Positions 18,641-27,337 of a stretch of 64,000 bases of DNA are shown here, piece after piece. A program made the translations under genes and the position numbers. Source of the DNA: Burkholderiaceae bacterium. GTDB lineage: Bacteria > Pseudomonadota > Gammaproteobacteria > Burkholderiales > Burkholderiaceae_B. Position 1 is the first letter of the stretch; each line of letters begins with the position of its first letter. The stretch covers positions 62,001-126,000 of the forward strand of contig SCSG01000003.1 of NCBI GenBank assembly GCA_004322135.1, read 5' to 3'. Under the pieces are notes generated by a model. The model saw nothing but the letters and a program-made list of their open reading frames with translations. It did no database searches and was not told where the DNA came from.

Positions 18641-19632
18641 TCATAGTCACGGGTGGTGCGGGTTTCATCGGAAGCAATCTTGTGCGCGGGTTGAATGCCC
18701 GTGGCTGCGACGACATTCTGGTAGTCGATGATCTGACTCAGGGCGATAAGTTCCTGAATTTGGTCGATTGCAGGATTGCCGACTACCTGCACAAAGATGA
18801 TTTTCGCAAAATGCTGCAACAGGGCAAGCTTGGCGCCATTGAGGCGGTGTTCCACGAGGGCGCCTGTTCCGATACGACCGAGCGCGATGGCCACTACATG
18901 CTTGATAACAATTACCGGGTGACGCTCGAAATTTTCCAGTACTGCCAGTCAGCCAAAGTGCCTATGCTGTATGCCTCGTCGGCGGCGGTTTACGGGGCTG
19001 GTCCGGTCTATGTGGAAGATCTTGTCAACGAGTCGCCCTTGAATGTTTACGGGTACTCCAAGTTTCTGTTCGACCAGGTGCTGCGTCGTCATCTGGGGTC
19101 ACTAAGTGCCCCCGTCGTGGGCCTGCGCTACTTCAACGTGTATGGCCCCAACGAGCAACACAAAGGGCGCATGGCCTCTGTGGCTTTTCACAATATGGGG
19201 CAGTTCAGGTCCGAACGGCACGTGAGGCTGTTTGGTGGCTGGGATGGTTACAGCGACGGTGGCCAGTTGCGCGACTTTGTCTACATTGACGATGTGGTCG
19301 ACGTGAATCTGCATTTTTTCGAACACGCGGGGCAATCCGGAATCTTCAATTGCGGGACAGGCCTTGCGCAACCTTTCAACGACGTGGCCTGCGCCGTGGT
19401 CAACGCGCTGCGGGCACAGTCCAATCTGCCGGTGTTGTCGCACACTGAGCAGGTCCAGCAGCAACTCATACGCTATATTCCTTTCCCCGATGATCTCAAG
19501 GGGCGCTATCAAAGCCATACACAGGCCGACCTTACGCAGTTGCGCGCTGCGGGTTATGACAAGCCGTTCCGTGATGTGCAGGCGGGTGTGGCCGATTACG
19601 TGAACGTGCTCGTGAAGCGCGGCGCCATTTAG
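18637..19632 (+). CDS. hldD: ADP-L-glycero-D-manno-heptose 6-epimerase
   Basis: HldD converts ADP-D-glycero-manno-heptose to the L-glycero form used by the core heptosyltransferases. This 331-residue short-chain dehydrogenase/epimerase opens with [12 protein letters not shown] for NADP binding. It carries the catalytic YxxxK motif in [10 protein letters not shown], and the family blocks [14 protein letters not shown] and [22 protein letters not shown] 18637 sits inside the end of hldA. No terminator is visible after the stop. Confidence 0.96.
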   Translation: MIIVTGGAGFIGSNLVRGLNARGCDDILVVDDLTQGDKFLNLVDCRIADYLHKDDFRKMLQQGKLGAIEAVFHEGACSDTTERDGHYMLDNNYRVTLEIFQYCQSAKVPMLYASSAAVYGAGPVYVEDLVNESPLNVYGYSKFLFDQVLRRHLGSLSAPVVGLRYFNVYGPNEQHKGRMASVAFHNMGQFRSERHVRLFGGWDGYSDGGQLRDFVYIDDVVDVNLHFFEHAGQSGIFNCGTGLAQPFNDVACAVVNALRAQSNLPVLSHTEQVQQQLIRYIPFPDDLKGRYQSHTQADLTQLRAAGYDKPFRDVQAGVADYVNVLVKRGAI

Positions 19633-19815
19633 GTTTTGGTAGCGGTTTTCGGCGGCGCGCCGGACGGCCTGTGTTTTTACGCATGGATATTTGGCTGTGT
19701 AAAGGCTACCGCCTCCCGACAAGGCACTTCAAGATAAGGACTGGACGCTTTGGATTGGCATTCCTCATGGTATGTCACCGAAGGGCGTCTTCCCATTCCT
19801 TTTCTGGAGTTTGCC

Positions 19816-20823
19816 ATGAACCCGTTTACTGAATCCACGGTGGCGCTGCCTTTGTCTGCAACCGCTGACCCATCTCCGCAGAATAGTCGCCTGTTGTTTG
19901 GCTCCGAGGGCTTTTTGTCCGAGACTGTCGGTGTGCCCGTCGAAGTCGCCAAATCACGTGCGCGGCCTGCGCGTGGCGCCTTGCCATCGCGCAGGGAAAA
20001 TTTGCGTGCCAGCGTGGCCTCGGCGCGTGTTGGCAACGAGCCGATGCTACCGCAAATAGCCTTTTTACCGGCCGTGCGTCAACGCTTCAAACGCCGTGCT
20101 GCGGTCGCGGGCGGTAGCCAAGTTGTCAAGGGCAGTGGCAACGGCGACAGGCGAAAGAGTGGCGATCATGCAGGCAGTGACGGCATCAAGGGCAGCGACG
20201 GTGTCGCAGGCAACAGCAGCGATTACAGCGACCGGGGTGGGGGGACGGTTGAACCCGATACTCAGCCGCCCGCGTCGACAGGCTTTGGCAATGCTGCCCG
20301 TGGCGGTGCCAGCAAGGCTTATGGCGTGCAGGGGTGCCGTCGTGCAGCTTCGGGTGGCGGCGGTAATGATGGTGGGGGGAATGGCAAGGGTGGTGGGGGG
20401 AGGGGCAGGCGTGGGCGCCGTGGCCTGACGTTTTTTGGCCGTGGTGGATTGGGTATGTTGCTGCTGTTGCTGGGGCTTAATCTCGCGGTGCCCGGGCTGG
20501 CCGAAGCCATGGATGTCAACGTGGCCACGCTGGAGCAATTGCGTACGGTGCGCGGCATAGGCCCCAAGACAGCGCAGATCATCATCGAAGAGCGCACGCG
20601 CGGCGGCAAGTTTGAATCTTTCGAAGATTTGTCCGACCGGGTAAAAGGCATAGGCGCGAAAAGGGCAGCGGCGTTGAAGGCTTCAGGCCTGACGTTGGGG
20701 CAAGCGGTGCAAGGCATGGCAGGTCCAGGCGTTGCCGCTAGTGGCAAGACACGACCGGGCATCGGTGATAAGGCAGCATCTGCATCCACAGGGGCAGGGT
20801 CCGCACGGCGTATCGGTAGATAA
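19816..20823 (+). CDS. ComEA-like helix-hairpin-helix protein with an unusually long low-complexity N-terminus
   Basis: The C-terminal part (from about residue 232) is a ComEA-type DNA-binding module: DVNVATLEQLRTVRGIGPKTAQIIIEER and then FEDLSDRVKGIGAKRAAAL form tandem helix-hairpin-helix motifs. It is preceded by a hydrophobic stretch (MLLLLLGLNLAVPGLAEA), so the module would be periplasmic, as expected for DNA uptake or binding. What is odd is the 210 or so residues before that: a serine/arginine-rich start, then a glycine-rich segment (GGGGNDGGGNGKGGGGRGRR). ATG 19816 has a TGGAG site; the frame is open back to 19750. An internal start at ATG 20455 would give an ordinary 122-residue ComEA but without a basic n-region, whereas GRGRRGRRG lies just upstream in frame. 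Confidence 0.6.
   Translation: MNPFTESTVALPLSATADPSPQNSRLLFGSEGFLSETVGVPVEVAKSRARPARGALPSRRENLRASVASARVGNEPMLPQIAFLPAVRQRFKRRAAVAGGSQVVKGSGNGDRRKSGDHAGSDGIKGSDGVAGNSSDYSDRGGGTVEPDTQPPASTGFGNAARGGASKAYGVQGCRRAASGGGGNDGGGNGKGGGGRGRRGRRGLTFFGRGGLGMLLLLLGLNLAVPGLAEAMDVNVATLEQLRTVRGIGPKTAQIIIEERTRGGKFESFEDLSDRVKGIGAKRAAALKASGLTLGQAVQGMAGPGVAASGKTRPGIGDKAASASTGAGSARRIGR
20374..20405 (+). other. G-run cluster with G-quadruplex potential inside the comEA-like gene
   Basis: Four guanine runs occur in 32 bases of the coding strand: six Gs (20374-20379), three (20388-20390), six (20395-20400) and four (20402-20405), with loops of 8, 4 and 1. This encodes the glycine-rich segment and lies about 50 bases before the possible internal start at 20455, where a folded mRNA could affect translation. 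Confidence 0.4.
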
Positions 20824-20892
20824 GATTCGCCAACTTCGGTGGGGCGTGCGGGCTGGCCAGAGCGCACATGGGCCATAGTGAGTTGGTGTATT

Positions 20893-20910
20893 ATTTCTTC
20901 ATGAAGAAAT
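20893..20910. repeat. 18-bp perfect palindrome centred on the cysM start codon
   Basis: ATTTCTTCATGAAGAAAT is self-complementary and spans the initiator ATG (20901-20903). The outer GGTGTA (20885-20890) and ACACC (20911-20915) roughly continue the dyad. It could be an operator or an mRNA hairpin hiding the start codon. It may also partly reflect the coding choice Met-Lys-Lys. No clear Shine-Dalgarno sequence precedes the ATG. Confidence 0.45.
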
Positions 20911-21806
20911 ACACCACTGTTCAAGACATAATTGGCTCAACCCCTCTGGTGCGCCTGCAGCGCATTCCTGGTCAGGCTGGCGAGCAGCGTGGCAATGTTG
21001 TGTTGGCCAAGCTTGAAGGCAATAACCCGGCCGGGTCGGTCAAAGACCGCACGGCCAGTTCCATGATCCTGCGTGCTCAAGAGCGCGGCGAAATCAAACC
21101 CGGCGATACGCTCATCGAAGCCACCAGCGGCAATACTGGCATTGCGCTGGCCATGATGTCCGCGGTGCTTGGCTACAAAATGACGCTGGTCATGCCCGAC
21201 AACCTTTCTGTCGAAAGGCGGGCCGCCATGGCCGCCTATGGGGCTCAATTAATCCTGACGCCCGCCAGTCAGGGTGGCATGGAATACGCGCGCGACCTCG
21301 CGCTGAAAATGCAGGCCGAGGGTAAGGGCAGGGTACTGGATCAGTTCGCCAACCCCGACAACACGCGGGCTCATTTCGAAACTACCGGGCCCGAGCTGTG
21401 GCAGCAGACTGACGGCGAAATCACGCATTTTGTCAGCGCGATGGGTACGACGGGCACCATCATGGGTGTCAGCTCGTATTTGCGGTCGCGCAATCCGGCC
21501 ATACAAGTGGTTGGTGCCCAGCCGGCTCCAGGGTCGCAGATTCCGGGCATTCGCAAGTGGCAAGAGGCCTATCAGCCAAAAATCTATCATCCGGAACAGG
21601 TCGACGCTTTCGAGCTTGTCAGCCAGGCTGAGGCCGAAGAAATGGCCAGGCGGTTGGCCGCCGAAGAGGGAATTTTCGGCGGGATTTCATCGGCGGGCGC
21701 GCTGGTTGCAGCCATCCGCGTCGCGCAGCGTGTCCAGAACGCAACCATTGCGTTTATAGTCTGCGACCGGGGTGACCGCTACCTGTCAACAGGCGTCTTC
21801 AGCTAG
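20901..21806 (+). CDS. cysM: Cysteine synthase B (O-acetylserine sulfhydrylase B)
   Basis: CysM makes cysteine, or S-sulfocysteine from thiosulfate, out of O-acetylserine. The 301-residue PLP enzyme has the PLP lysine at residue 48 in NPAGSVKDRTA and the phosphate-binding loop EATSGNTGIALAM. The substrate-loop region VSAMGTTGTIMGVSSYL follows, and CysM-type GAQPAPGSQIPGIRKW rather than the CysK equivalent. ATG 20901 gives the family N-terminus MKKYTTVQDIIGSTPL; an ATG 33 bases upstream would add a non-homologous piece. Together with egtBD and msrA it places sulfur and redox genes close together. Confidence 0.94.
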   Translation: MKKYTTVQDIIGSTPLVRLQRIPGQAGEQRGNVVLAKLEGNNPAGSVKDRTASSMILRAQERGEIKPGDTLIEATSGNTGIALAMMSAVLGYKMTLVMPDNLSVERRAAMAAYGAQLILTPASQGGMEYARDLALKMQAEGKGRVLDQFANPDNTRAHFETTGPELWQQTDGEITHFVSAMGTTGTIMGVSSYLRSRNPAIQVVGAQPAPGSQIPGIRKWQEAYQPKIYHPEQVDAFELVSQAEAEEMARRLAAEEGIFGGISSAGALVAAIRVAQRVQNATIAFIVCDRGDRYLSTGVFS

Positions 21807-21856
21807 CTTTAATCGGTCTTTGGGGCTTTGCGGACATTTCGGGGTGCTGGATTGCT

Positions 21857-21903
21857 GGACGCCGTTCTGGCGTCCCTCAGCCTGCTTCAGCCATCAGCAG
21901 GCT
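21857..21903. terminator. Two adjacent perfect hairpins between convergent cysM and egtB
   Basis: GGACGCC (21857-21863) pairs with GGCGTCC (21869-21875) around GTTCT. AGCCTGC (21879-21885) pairs with GCAGGCT (21897-21903) around an 11-base loop. Both lie in the 116-base gap where two genes converge, so they are probably a bidirectional termination zone. No T-runs follow. Confidence 0.5.
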
Positions 21904-21922
21904 TGTGTGGGTGTTGCGCGTG

Positions 21923-23161
21923 TTAAGTCGAGCGGGCCAGGCGCAGTGCGGTGAACTGCCAGCGTGACTGGGCGGGGAAAAAATTCCGGTAGGTGGCTCG
22001 GCTGTGTCCTGTGGGCGTGGCACACGATGCACCGCGCAGCACATATTGGTTCACCATGAACTTCCCGTTATATTCGCCGACTGCGCCGCGGGCTGGCTGA
22101 AAGCCCGGGTACGGTGCATAGCTGCTGGATGTCCATTGCCAGCCTGTGTCGAATAGTTGTGCTAGCGTGGGTGAGTCAGGTTGTGGGGTGTTGGCGCCGG
22201 CCTGTGCGGTAACCGCGTATTCCCATTCCGCTTCAGTAGGCAGTCGCGCTTTGGCCCAGCGTGCGTAGGCGTCCGCTTCGAAGAACGACAGATGGCGCAC
22301 CGCGCGCCTCCCGTCCAGCGGGGTCAGGCCATTTAGCGTGAACTCGTTCCACTTTTCGCCAGTTTGCTGCCAGTAGAGTGGGTGCGTGATCGGTTGGGCC
22401 GCCGCATGCAGCCAGTCCCACCCCGCAGACAGCCACAGGCTCGGACTCTGGTAAGCCCCCGCGTCCATGAAGGCGCAGTATTCATCGTTGGTAACCAGAC
22501 GCGAGGCCAGCTCGAACGGTTCGATATAGCGCCGGTGGCGAGGCAGCTCATTGTCGAAGCAGAATTCGTCGGTGGCGTGCCCGATCCTGACGACACCGCC
22601 TTGTATCGCGACCCATTGCAATGGAGCGATTACATCGGGGACGGGTTCGTAGGGCTGCGGTGTATAGGCCGGGTACAGCGGGTTGTGCCAGAACAGATGC
22701 AGGATGTCGCTGAGTATCAGTTCCTGGTGCTGCTGTTCGTGATGCAGCCCCAGAACGACCATCGCCGCCAGGTCGGCCGAAAGGGCATGACCGGGCGTGG
22801 TCGCAGCAAGGAGCAACGTGTGCATGCGCGCATCTACGTGGTGGCGATAGGCTTTGATTTCAGCCAGCGATGGGCGGGTGAGCAGGCCCCGGTTGGGTCT
22901 GGGATACTTCTCGCCAACTCCGTTGTAGTAAGAGTTGAACAGTATGCGGAAGGCGGCCTGAAACGGCTTGAAGTCCGCTTCGAATTTTTCGAGGATAAAG
23001 GTTTCGAAAAACCAGGTGGTGTGGGCCAGATGCCATTTGACCGGGCTGGCGTCGGGCATGGACTGGACGCAGCAGTCTTCTTCGGACAAAGGGTCTGCGA
23101 GCTTCAACGTGGCACTTCTAACCGCTTCGTAGCGTGTGAGAAGGGAACCGGAAATAGTCAT
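21923..23161 (-). CDS. egtB: Ergothioneine biosynthesis sulfoxide synthase
   Basis: EgtB is a non-heme iron oxygenase that joins trimethylhistidine (hercynine) to a thiol donor through a sulfoxide. The 412-residue protein has an N-terminal DinB-like helical domain with the iron-binding histidines visible: His47 in WHLAHTTWF, and His141 with His145 in HHEQQHQEL. The C-terminal sulfatase-modifying-factor fold covers about residues 190-412 (RLPTEAEWEYA, RGASCATPTGHSRATYRNFF). ATG 23161 gives the family N-terminus. It lies 121 bases downstream of egtD on the same strand. egtC and the PLP lyase egtE are not in the window. The thiol donor (gamma-glutamylcysteine or cysteine) is not decided by what I see. 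Confidence 0.9.
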   Translation of the reverse strand: MTISGSLLTRYEAVRSATLKLADPLSEEDCCVQSMPDASPVKWHLAHTTWFFETFILEKFEADFKPFQAAFRILFNSYYNGVGEKYPRPNRGLLTRPSLAEIKAYRHHVDARMHTLLLAATTPGHALSADLAAMVVLGLHHEQQHQELILSDILHLFWHNPLYPAYTPQPYEPVPDVIAPLQWVAIQGGVVRIGHATDEFCFDNELPRHRRYIEPFELASRLVTNDEYCAFMDAGAYQSPSLWLSAGWDWLHAAAQPITHPLYWQQTGEKWNEFTLNGLTPLDGRRAVRHLSFFEADAYARWAKARLPTEAEWEYAVTAQAGANTPQPDSPTLAQLFDTGWQWTSSSYAPYPGFQPARGAVGEYNGKFMVNQYVLRGASCATPTGHSRATYRNFFPAQSRWQFTALRLARST

Positions 23162-23282
23162 GGTGGGAATCTCTTTGGCGGGCCAGAGGCCCGCATGAAG
23201 CAAAGGTGGGCTGGCGCCCAGTACAGGTGCTTTGTTCGTAGACAGTAGGATTGCATCGACAGGGCAAGGCAGCCAGCTACAT

Positions 23283-24272
23283 TCACGCGGCGCGCGCATG
23301 AACCATGGCAAACCAGTTGTGCTCGTCTGTCCAGATCTGCGCGTGGGCGAACCCGGCGCCGGCCAGCAACTGGATGAACGATGGTACTGTGTACTTGTAG
23401 CTATTTTCCGTATGAATGGTTTCGTGTGTGGTGAACAGCCGCTGTCCGCCAGGCCAGCGCACCGTGACGGCGTGGCGCGCCTTCAGGTACATCTGCATGC
23501 ATTGTTCGTGCGAGTTGAAGCGTGCCTCGTGCACCCAGTCGTCGACATTGAAGTCCGAATCCAGCAGGCAATTCACGTTTCGAAGCAGGTTAAGGTTGAA
23601 CGCGCTGGTCAGCCCTATCGCATCGTCGTAGGCCGCACGCAGCAGCGTCGGGTTTTTGATCAGGTCGATGCCCAGCAATACCCCACCATCGGCCTGGCAG
23701 GCCTGGCGCAGCCGGCGCAGGAATGCACTGGCTTCGTCAGGCGAAAAATTGCCTATGGATGATCCGGGATAGAAAAATACACGGTGCTCGGTGCCGACGG
23801 ACGCAGGCAGGCTCAGCTCGTGCGAAAAATCCTGGGCGAGCGGCGTGATGCGCATTTGTGGGTAGCGTCGCTGCAGTTGTGCGGCTGCCTGTTCGAGGAA
23901 CGTCTTCGAGATATCGATGGGCACGTAGTGCCGGGGCTGGAGCATGGGGAACAGGAGCGCCGCCTTGGCGCAGTTTCCCGCGCCCAGGTCGATAAGCGTT
24001 CTGCCTGGTCCGACGGCGCTTGCAATAGAGGCAGCATTGGCGGCAATGATCGCTTCTTCGGTGCGTGTCGGGTAGTACTCGGGCAGCAGGCACAGGGCTT
24101 CGAACAGCTTCGAACCCATCGTGTCATACAGGTATTTGGGCGATATGCTGGCGCTGGGGTCGAGCAGGCCAGCCGATAACTCGGCCTTTGCGCCGTCGTA
24201 GGGGGTGCTTTCGCGCTTTATGGCGGCGTCTGGCGTGTCGCTTTGCACGTAGGCTTCGGGTTGAATTGTCAT
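23283..24272 (-). CDS. egtD: L-histidine N-alpha-methyltransferase
   Basis: EgtD trimethylates histidine to hercynine, the first step of ergothioneine synthesis. The 329-residue protein has the DUF2260/EgtD start (SPKYLYDTMGSKLFEALCLLPEYYPTRTE, split by the family's variable loop), a SAM-binding motif TLIDLGAGNCAKA and FFYPGSSIGNFSPDEA. The histidine-binding C-terminal region includes RLFTTHETIHTENSYKYT. ATG 24272 has a GAGG site about 9 bases upstream. With egtB downstream this is a compact two-gene ergothioneine unit between cysM and mltB, neighbours that adjoin without it in Bordetella-like genomes as far as I recall. That suggests insertion here or loss elsewhere. Confidence 0.93.
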   Translation of the reverse strand: MTIQPEAYVQSDTPDAAIKRESTPYDGAKAELSAGLLDPSASISPKYLYDTMGSKLFEALCLLPEYYPTRTEEAIIAANAASIASAVGPGRTLIDLGAGNCAKAALLFPMLQPRHYVPIDISKTFLEQAAAQLQRRYPQMRITPLAQDFSHELSLPASVGTEHRVFFYPGSSIGNFSPDEASAFLRRLRQACQADGGVLLGIDLIKNPTLLRAAYDDAIGLTSAFNLNLLRNVNCLLDSDFNVDDWVHEARFNSHEQCMQMYLKARHAVTVRWPGGQRLFTTHETIHTENSYKYTVPSFIQLLAGAGFAHAQIWTDEHNWFAMVHARAA

Positions 24273-24376
24273 CGACGCTTACCTCGATAATCGGCTTGGT
24301 TGGGCTCGGGTAGGCCTTTTAGGTTAACACCGTACGGGATATGACAAAAGCCGGGGTGGCCGCGCACGGCGCTTGG

Positions 24377-25543
24377 CTAGTAAGGTGCGGTACCGCTTAT
24401 GCGCCTGGATATCGCGAGAGCCAGATCGGCGACCGATGCGGCGTAGAAGTAGCTGCGATTGTAGTGCGTGATGGCGAAAAAGTTTGGAGTGCCGCTGCGC
24501 AGTTCCAGCGTATTGCGCGGCTCGTCGGGCAGATCGACAATGCCAAGCGGGTGCAGCTTCCACGTGTCGGCAAACGTGCTGGGCCGGGTCTTGGCACCAA
24601 ACCCTTTCAGATCGCTCCAGGTATAGGTAGGCTCCAGTCCTCCCTTCACCCACTTTGCAGCGTCCTTGGGAAGGTCAACAGGGGCGAACACCGGCAGCCC
24701 CGGCACCCAGCCGTGTTGACGTAGAAAATTGGCGACCGACATGATGGCGTCGTCGACGCTGCCGCTCAAATCGATTTTTCCGTCGTTGTTACCGTCCACC
24801 GCGTATCGCAGCAGGCTGCCGGGCATGAATTGTGGCAGGCCCAGCGCGCCGGCAAACGAGCCGGTGGCGGTCAGTGCATTCAGTTCGTGCCGGTTGTCCA
24901 GCTGGATGAGGTCGGCAAGCTGGTCGCGAAACATCTGGCTGCGCTCGGGACGCGCAGTATCGGGGTTGCGAAAGGCCAGCGTGGCCAGGGCATCCAGGGT
25001 TCTGAATGAACCCGTGTTGCGGCCATAAATGGTTTCCACGCCTAAGATGGCGACGATAATGGCTTGAGACACGCCATATTGCTGTGCGGCGCTGTCCAGT
25101 GCGGCACGGTGTTCACGCCAGAATTGAGCGCCCGCCTTGATGCGCACCGGGTCCACAAAGCGGTTGCGGTAGGTCACCCAGCTGCGGCGCACGCGGGTAT
25201 TGCTGGGCGTCATCAGCCGGGCTACTGTGACGTTGTAGCGCGCTTGCTTCAGCAGATTCTCGACATGGGCGAGTGGGACATGGCGGGTTTGCGCAACGTT
25301 ACGGGCGTAGGCCTGGGCGTCGGGCGTGAGCACACCGTTGCGGGTAAGGAAGCCGCTGCGGCTTGCCGGCACGCTGGCGGTCGGGTTATTGTTCGCCGTC
25401 CCGCCGTTCGATTCAACACCTGGCGCGGGGTTGCTGTGCTGTGGGCCGGTAGTTTGTGTCGTCGTCCTGGTTTGCGGGGCGGCACAGCCTCCCAACAGCA
25501 CCGTGACAAAGGCAACTTGCAAAATACGGCTCGGATTGAACAT
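24377..25543 (-). CDS. mltB: Membrane-bound lytic murein transglycosylase B (lipoprotein)
   Basis: MltB cleaves the glycan strand of peptidoglycan with 1,6-anhydro product formation. The 388-residue precursor has a lipoprotein signal ending LLGGC with the lipidated Cys20. The catalytic domain contains the glutamate in AILGVETIYGRNTGSFRTLDALATLAF, plus GALGLPQFMPGSLLRYAVDG. ATG 25543 is chosen because AAGGG lies 6 bases upstream; the ATG two codons earlier abuts that site. The gene diverges from the deacetylase gene with only 11 bases between the two starts, so each promoter lies within the other gene. Confidence 0.93.
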   Translation of the reverse strand: MFNPSRILQVAFVTVLLGGCAAPQTRTTTQTTGPQHSNPAPGVESNGGTANNNPTASVPASRSGFLTRNGVLTPDAQAYARNVAQTRHVPLAHVENLLKQARYNVTVARLMTPSNTRVRRSWVTYRNRFVDPVRIKAGAQFWREHRAALDSAAQQYGVSQAIIVAILGVETIYGRNTGSFRTLDALATLAFRNPDTARPERSQMFRDQLADLIQLDNRHELNALTATGSFAGALGLPQFMPGSLLRYAVDGNNDGKIDLSGSVDDAIMSVANFLRQHGWVPGLPVFAPVDLPKDAAKWVKGGLEPTYTWSDLKGFGAKTRPSTFADTWKLHPLGIVDLPDEPRNTLELRSGTPNFFAITHYNRSYFYAASVADLALAISRRISGTAPY

Positions 25544-25554
25544 AATCATCCCTT

Positions 25555-26478
25555 ATGAAAACGCTTTATATTACCCACCCGGCATGCCGTCTGCACGAAA
25601 TGGGAGACTGGCATCCCGAAAGCCCGGGTCGGCTTGATGCCATTAACGATCAGCTGGTCGCCAATGGAGCGATGCAATGGCTGGGGGCCATGACGGCAAT
25701 CACGGCTGCCGATCATGATTTGCTGCGCGTTCATTCGCCCGAATATTTGGCTCACCTCAGGGCGCGGGCCCCTCAGTGCGGGTACGTCGAGCTTGACCCC
25801 GACACAATTATGAATTGCCATACCCTTGAGGCTGCCTACGCTGCGGCGGGTGCAGGCATCACTGCCGTTGACGCAATTATGCGCGGCGAGGCGCAAACAG
25901 CCTTTTGCGCGGTCCGTCCACCTGGACATCACGCCAGTTCGGACCAGGCGCTGGGATTTTGTTTTTTCAACAATTTGGCGGTAGCTGTAGCGTATACGCT
26001 TGAAAAATATAAGCTGAGCCGGGTGGCGATTGTAGATTTCGACGTGCATCATGGTAACGGAACTGAGGAAATTTTCGCCGGAAACCACAAAGTTCTGATG
26101 TGCAGCTTCTACCAACACCCATTTTTTCCTAACGTACACACTCAAAAACATGTTAAAAACATGCTGAATGTGCCGGTCAGCGCGCAAAGCGATGGCTCGG
26201 CCATCCGCCGGTTGGTTGACGAGCGCTGGCTGCCGCGTTTGCGCGAGTTCAGGCCCGAGTTCATTTTCGTGTCCGCGGGGTTTGACGCCCACCGCGAAGA
26301 CGAAATGGCCCAATTGGGCATGGTCGAGGACGATTACGCCTGGATTACACGCCAGATCGTCGAGGTGGCCGAAGAAACCGCGAAGGGGCGAATTGTCAGC
26401 TTCCTGGAGGGCGGGTATAGTTTGCCCGCGCTTGGGCGCAGCGTTGTTGCGCACGTAAGGGCGCTGGCAAAGCTGTAG
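25555..26478 (+). CDS. Histone-deacetylase-family amidohydrolase
   Basis: This is a zinc-dependent deacetylase of the arginase/HDAC fold, 307 residues, closest in style to class II HDAC-like bacterial amidohydrolases. Visible active-site features are HPESPGRL near the start, the histidine pair in RPPGHHAS, the zinc-binding DFDVHHGNGT, the SAGFDAH motif and the final LEGGYSLPALGRS. Substrates in bacteria are typically acetylpolyamines or other acylated small molecules, and the sequence does not tell which. The ATG has no Shine-Dalgarno sequence and lies 11 bases from the divergent mltB start, so it may be translated from a very short or leaderless message. Confidence 0.9.
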   Translation: MKTLYITHPACRLHEMGDWHPESPGRLDAINDQLVANGAMQWLGAMTAITAADHDLLRVHSPEYLAHLRARAPQCGYVELDPDTIMNCHTLEAAYAAAGAGITAVDAIMRGEAQTAFCAVRPPGHHASSDQALGFCFFNNLAVAVAYTLEKYKLSRVAIVDFDVHHGNGTEEIFAGNHKVLMCSFYQHPFFPNVHTQKHVKNMLNVPVSAQSDGSAIRRLVDERWLPRLREFRPEFIFVSAGFDAHREDEMAQLGMVEDDYAWITRQIVEVAEETAKGRIVSFLEGGYSLPALGRSVVAHVRALAKL

Positions 26479-26481
26479 AAT

Positions 26482-26543
26482 AGCTGGGTTATTTCCCAGT
26501 TGTCCGGAACGGTTTGAGTTGTCTTGTCTGGCGCGTGGCCAGA
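26482..26543 (+). other. Two small stem-loops in the etfB leader
   Basis: AGCTGGG (26482-26488) pairs with CCCAGTT (26495-26501), one G-T pair, and TCTGGC (26527-26532) pairs with GCCAGA (26538-26543). They lie in the 107 bases between the deacetylase stop and etfB. The first may help end the upstream transcript. A TAGAAT element overlaps the deacetylase stop (26476-26481) and could be a -10 box for etfBA, but no good -35 is at the right distance. Confidence 0.35.
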
Positions 26544-26585
26544 GCGTGGGGCGACATTGATTTATTCCTTTGGAGGAAATGCTCG

Positions 26586-27335
26586 ATGAAGGTACTGGTA
26601 CCCGTCAAGCGTGTGGTTGACTATAACGTCAAGGTGCGTGTCAAGTCGGATCAAAGCGGCGTTGACATTGCCAACGTCAAAATGTCCATGAATCCCTTTG
26701 ACGAGATTGCCGTCGAAGAGGCGATGCGGCTTAAAGAGAAGTCGGTGGCGACCGAAGTGATCGCCGTGTCCTGCGGTATAGCGGGTTGCCAGGAAACACT
26801 GCGCACCGCCATGGCGATTGGCGCCGATCGTGCCATTCTGGTGCAAACCGATGTGGAATTGCAGCCGTTGGCTGTTGCCAAGCTGCTCAAGTCCGTGGTC
26901 GACAAAGAACAGCCCGGACTCGTCATTCTAGGCAAGCAGGCTATCGATGACGATGCCAATCAGACAGGCCAGATGCTGGCCGCCTTGCTCGACTGGCCCC
27001 AAGCCACGTTTGCCAGCAAGGTTGAAGTATCGGGCGATACGGTCCAGGTCACGCGCGAGGTGGATGGCGGTCTGGAAACGCTGTCACTGAAGCTGCCGGC
27101 CATCATTACCACCGACTTGCGCCTTAATGAGCCGCGTTATGTAACGCTGCCCAACATCATGAAAGCCAAGAAAAAGCCGCTCGAAACGGTCGCTCCGGCA
27201 GACCTCGGTGTGGACCCCACGCCGCGTCTGAAAACCCTTAAAGTGGCTGAACCGCCCTCGCGTGCGGCCGGCGTGATTGTCCCAGATGTGGCGGCATTGG
27301 TCGACAAGCTCAAAAACGAAGCTAAGGTAATCTAA
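26586..27335 (+). CDS. etfB: Electron transfer flavoprotein subunit beta
   Basis: EtfB with EtfA carries electrons from acyl-CoA dehydrogenases to ETF-ubiquinone oxidoreductase. The 249-residue protein shows [36 protein letters not shown], the AMP-binding GADRAILV region and the [12 protein letters not shown] recognition loop. ATG 26586 follows a strong TTTGGAGGAAA ribosome site. etfA begins 2 bases after the stop, and an acyl-CoA dehydrogenase lies 400 bases further on, consistent with a fatty-acid or acyl-CoA oxidation role. Confidence 0.97.
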   Translation: MKVLVPVKRVVDYNVKVRVKSDQSGVDIANVKMSMNPFDEIAVEEAMRLKEKSVATEVIAVSCGIAGCQETLRTAMAIGADRAILVQTDVELQPLAVAKLLKSVVDKEQPGLVILGKQAIDDDANQTGQMLAALLDWPQATFASKVEVSGDTVQVTREVDGGLETLSLKLPAIITTDLRLNEPRYVTLPNIMKAKKKPLETVAPADLGVDPTPRLKTLKVAEPPSRAAGVIVPDVAALVDKLKNEAKVI

Positions 27336-27337
27336 CG

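Noticed and set aside
20065-20538. 157-codon minus-strand frame opposite the low-complexity part of the comEA-like gene
   Set aside because: Open frames on several strands are expected in such GC-rich repetitive sequence. The translation is Ala/Thr/Pro-rich with no domain, and the comEA frame leads into a real domain.
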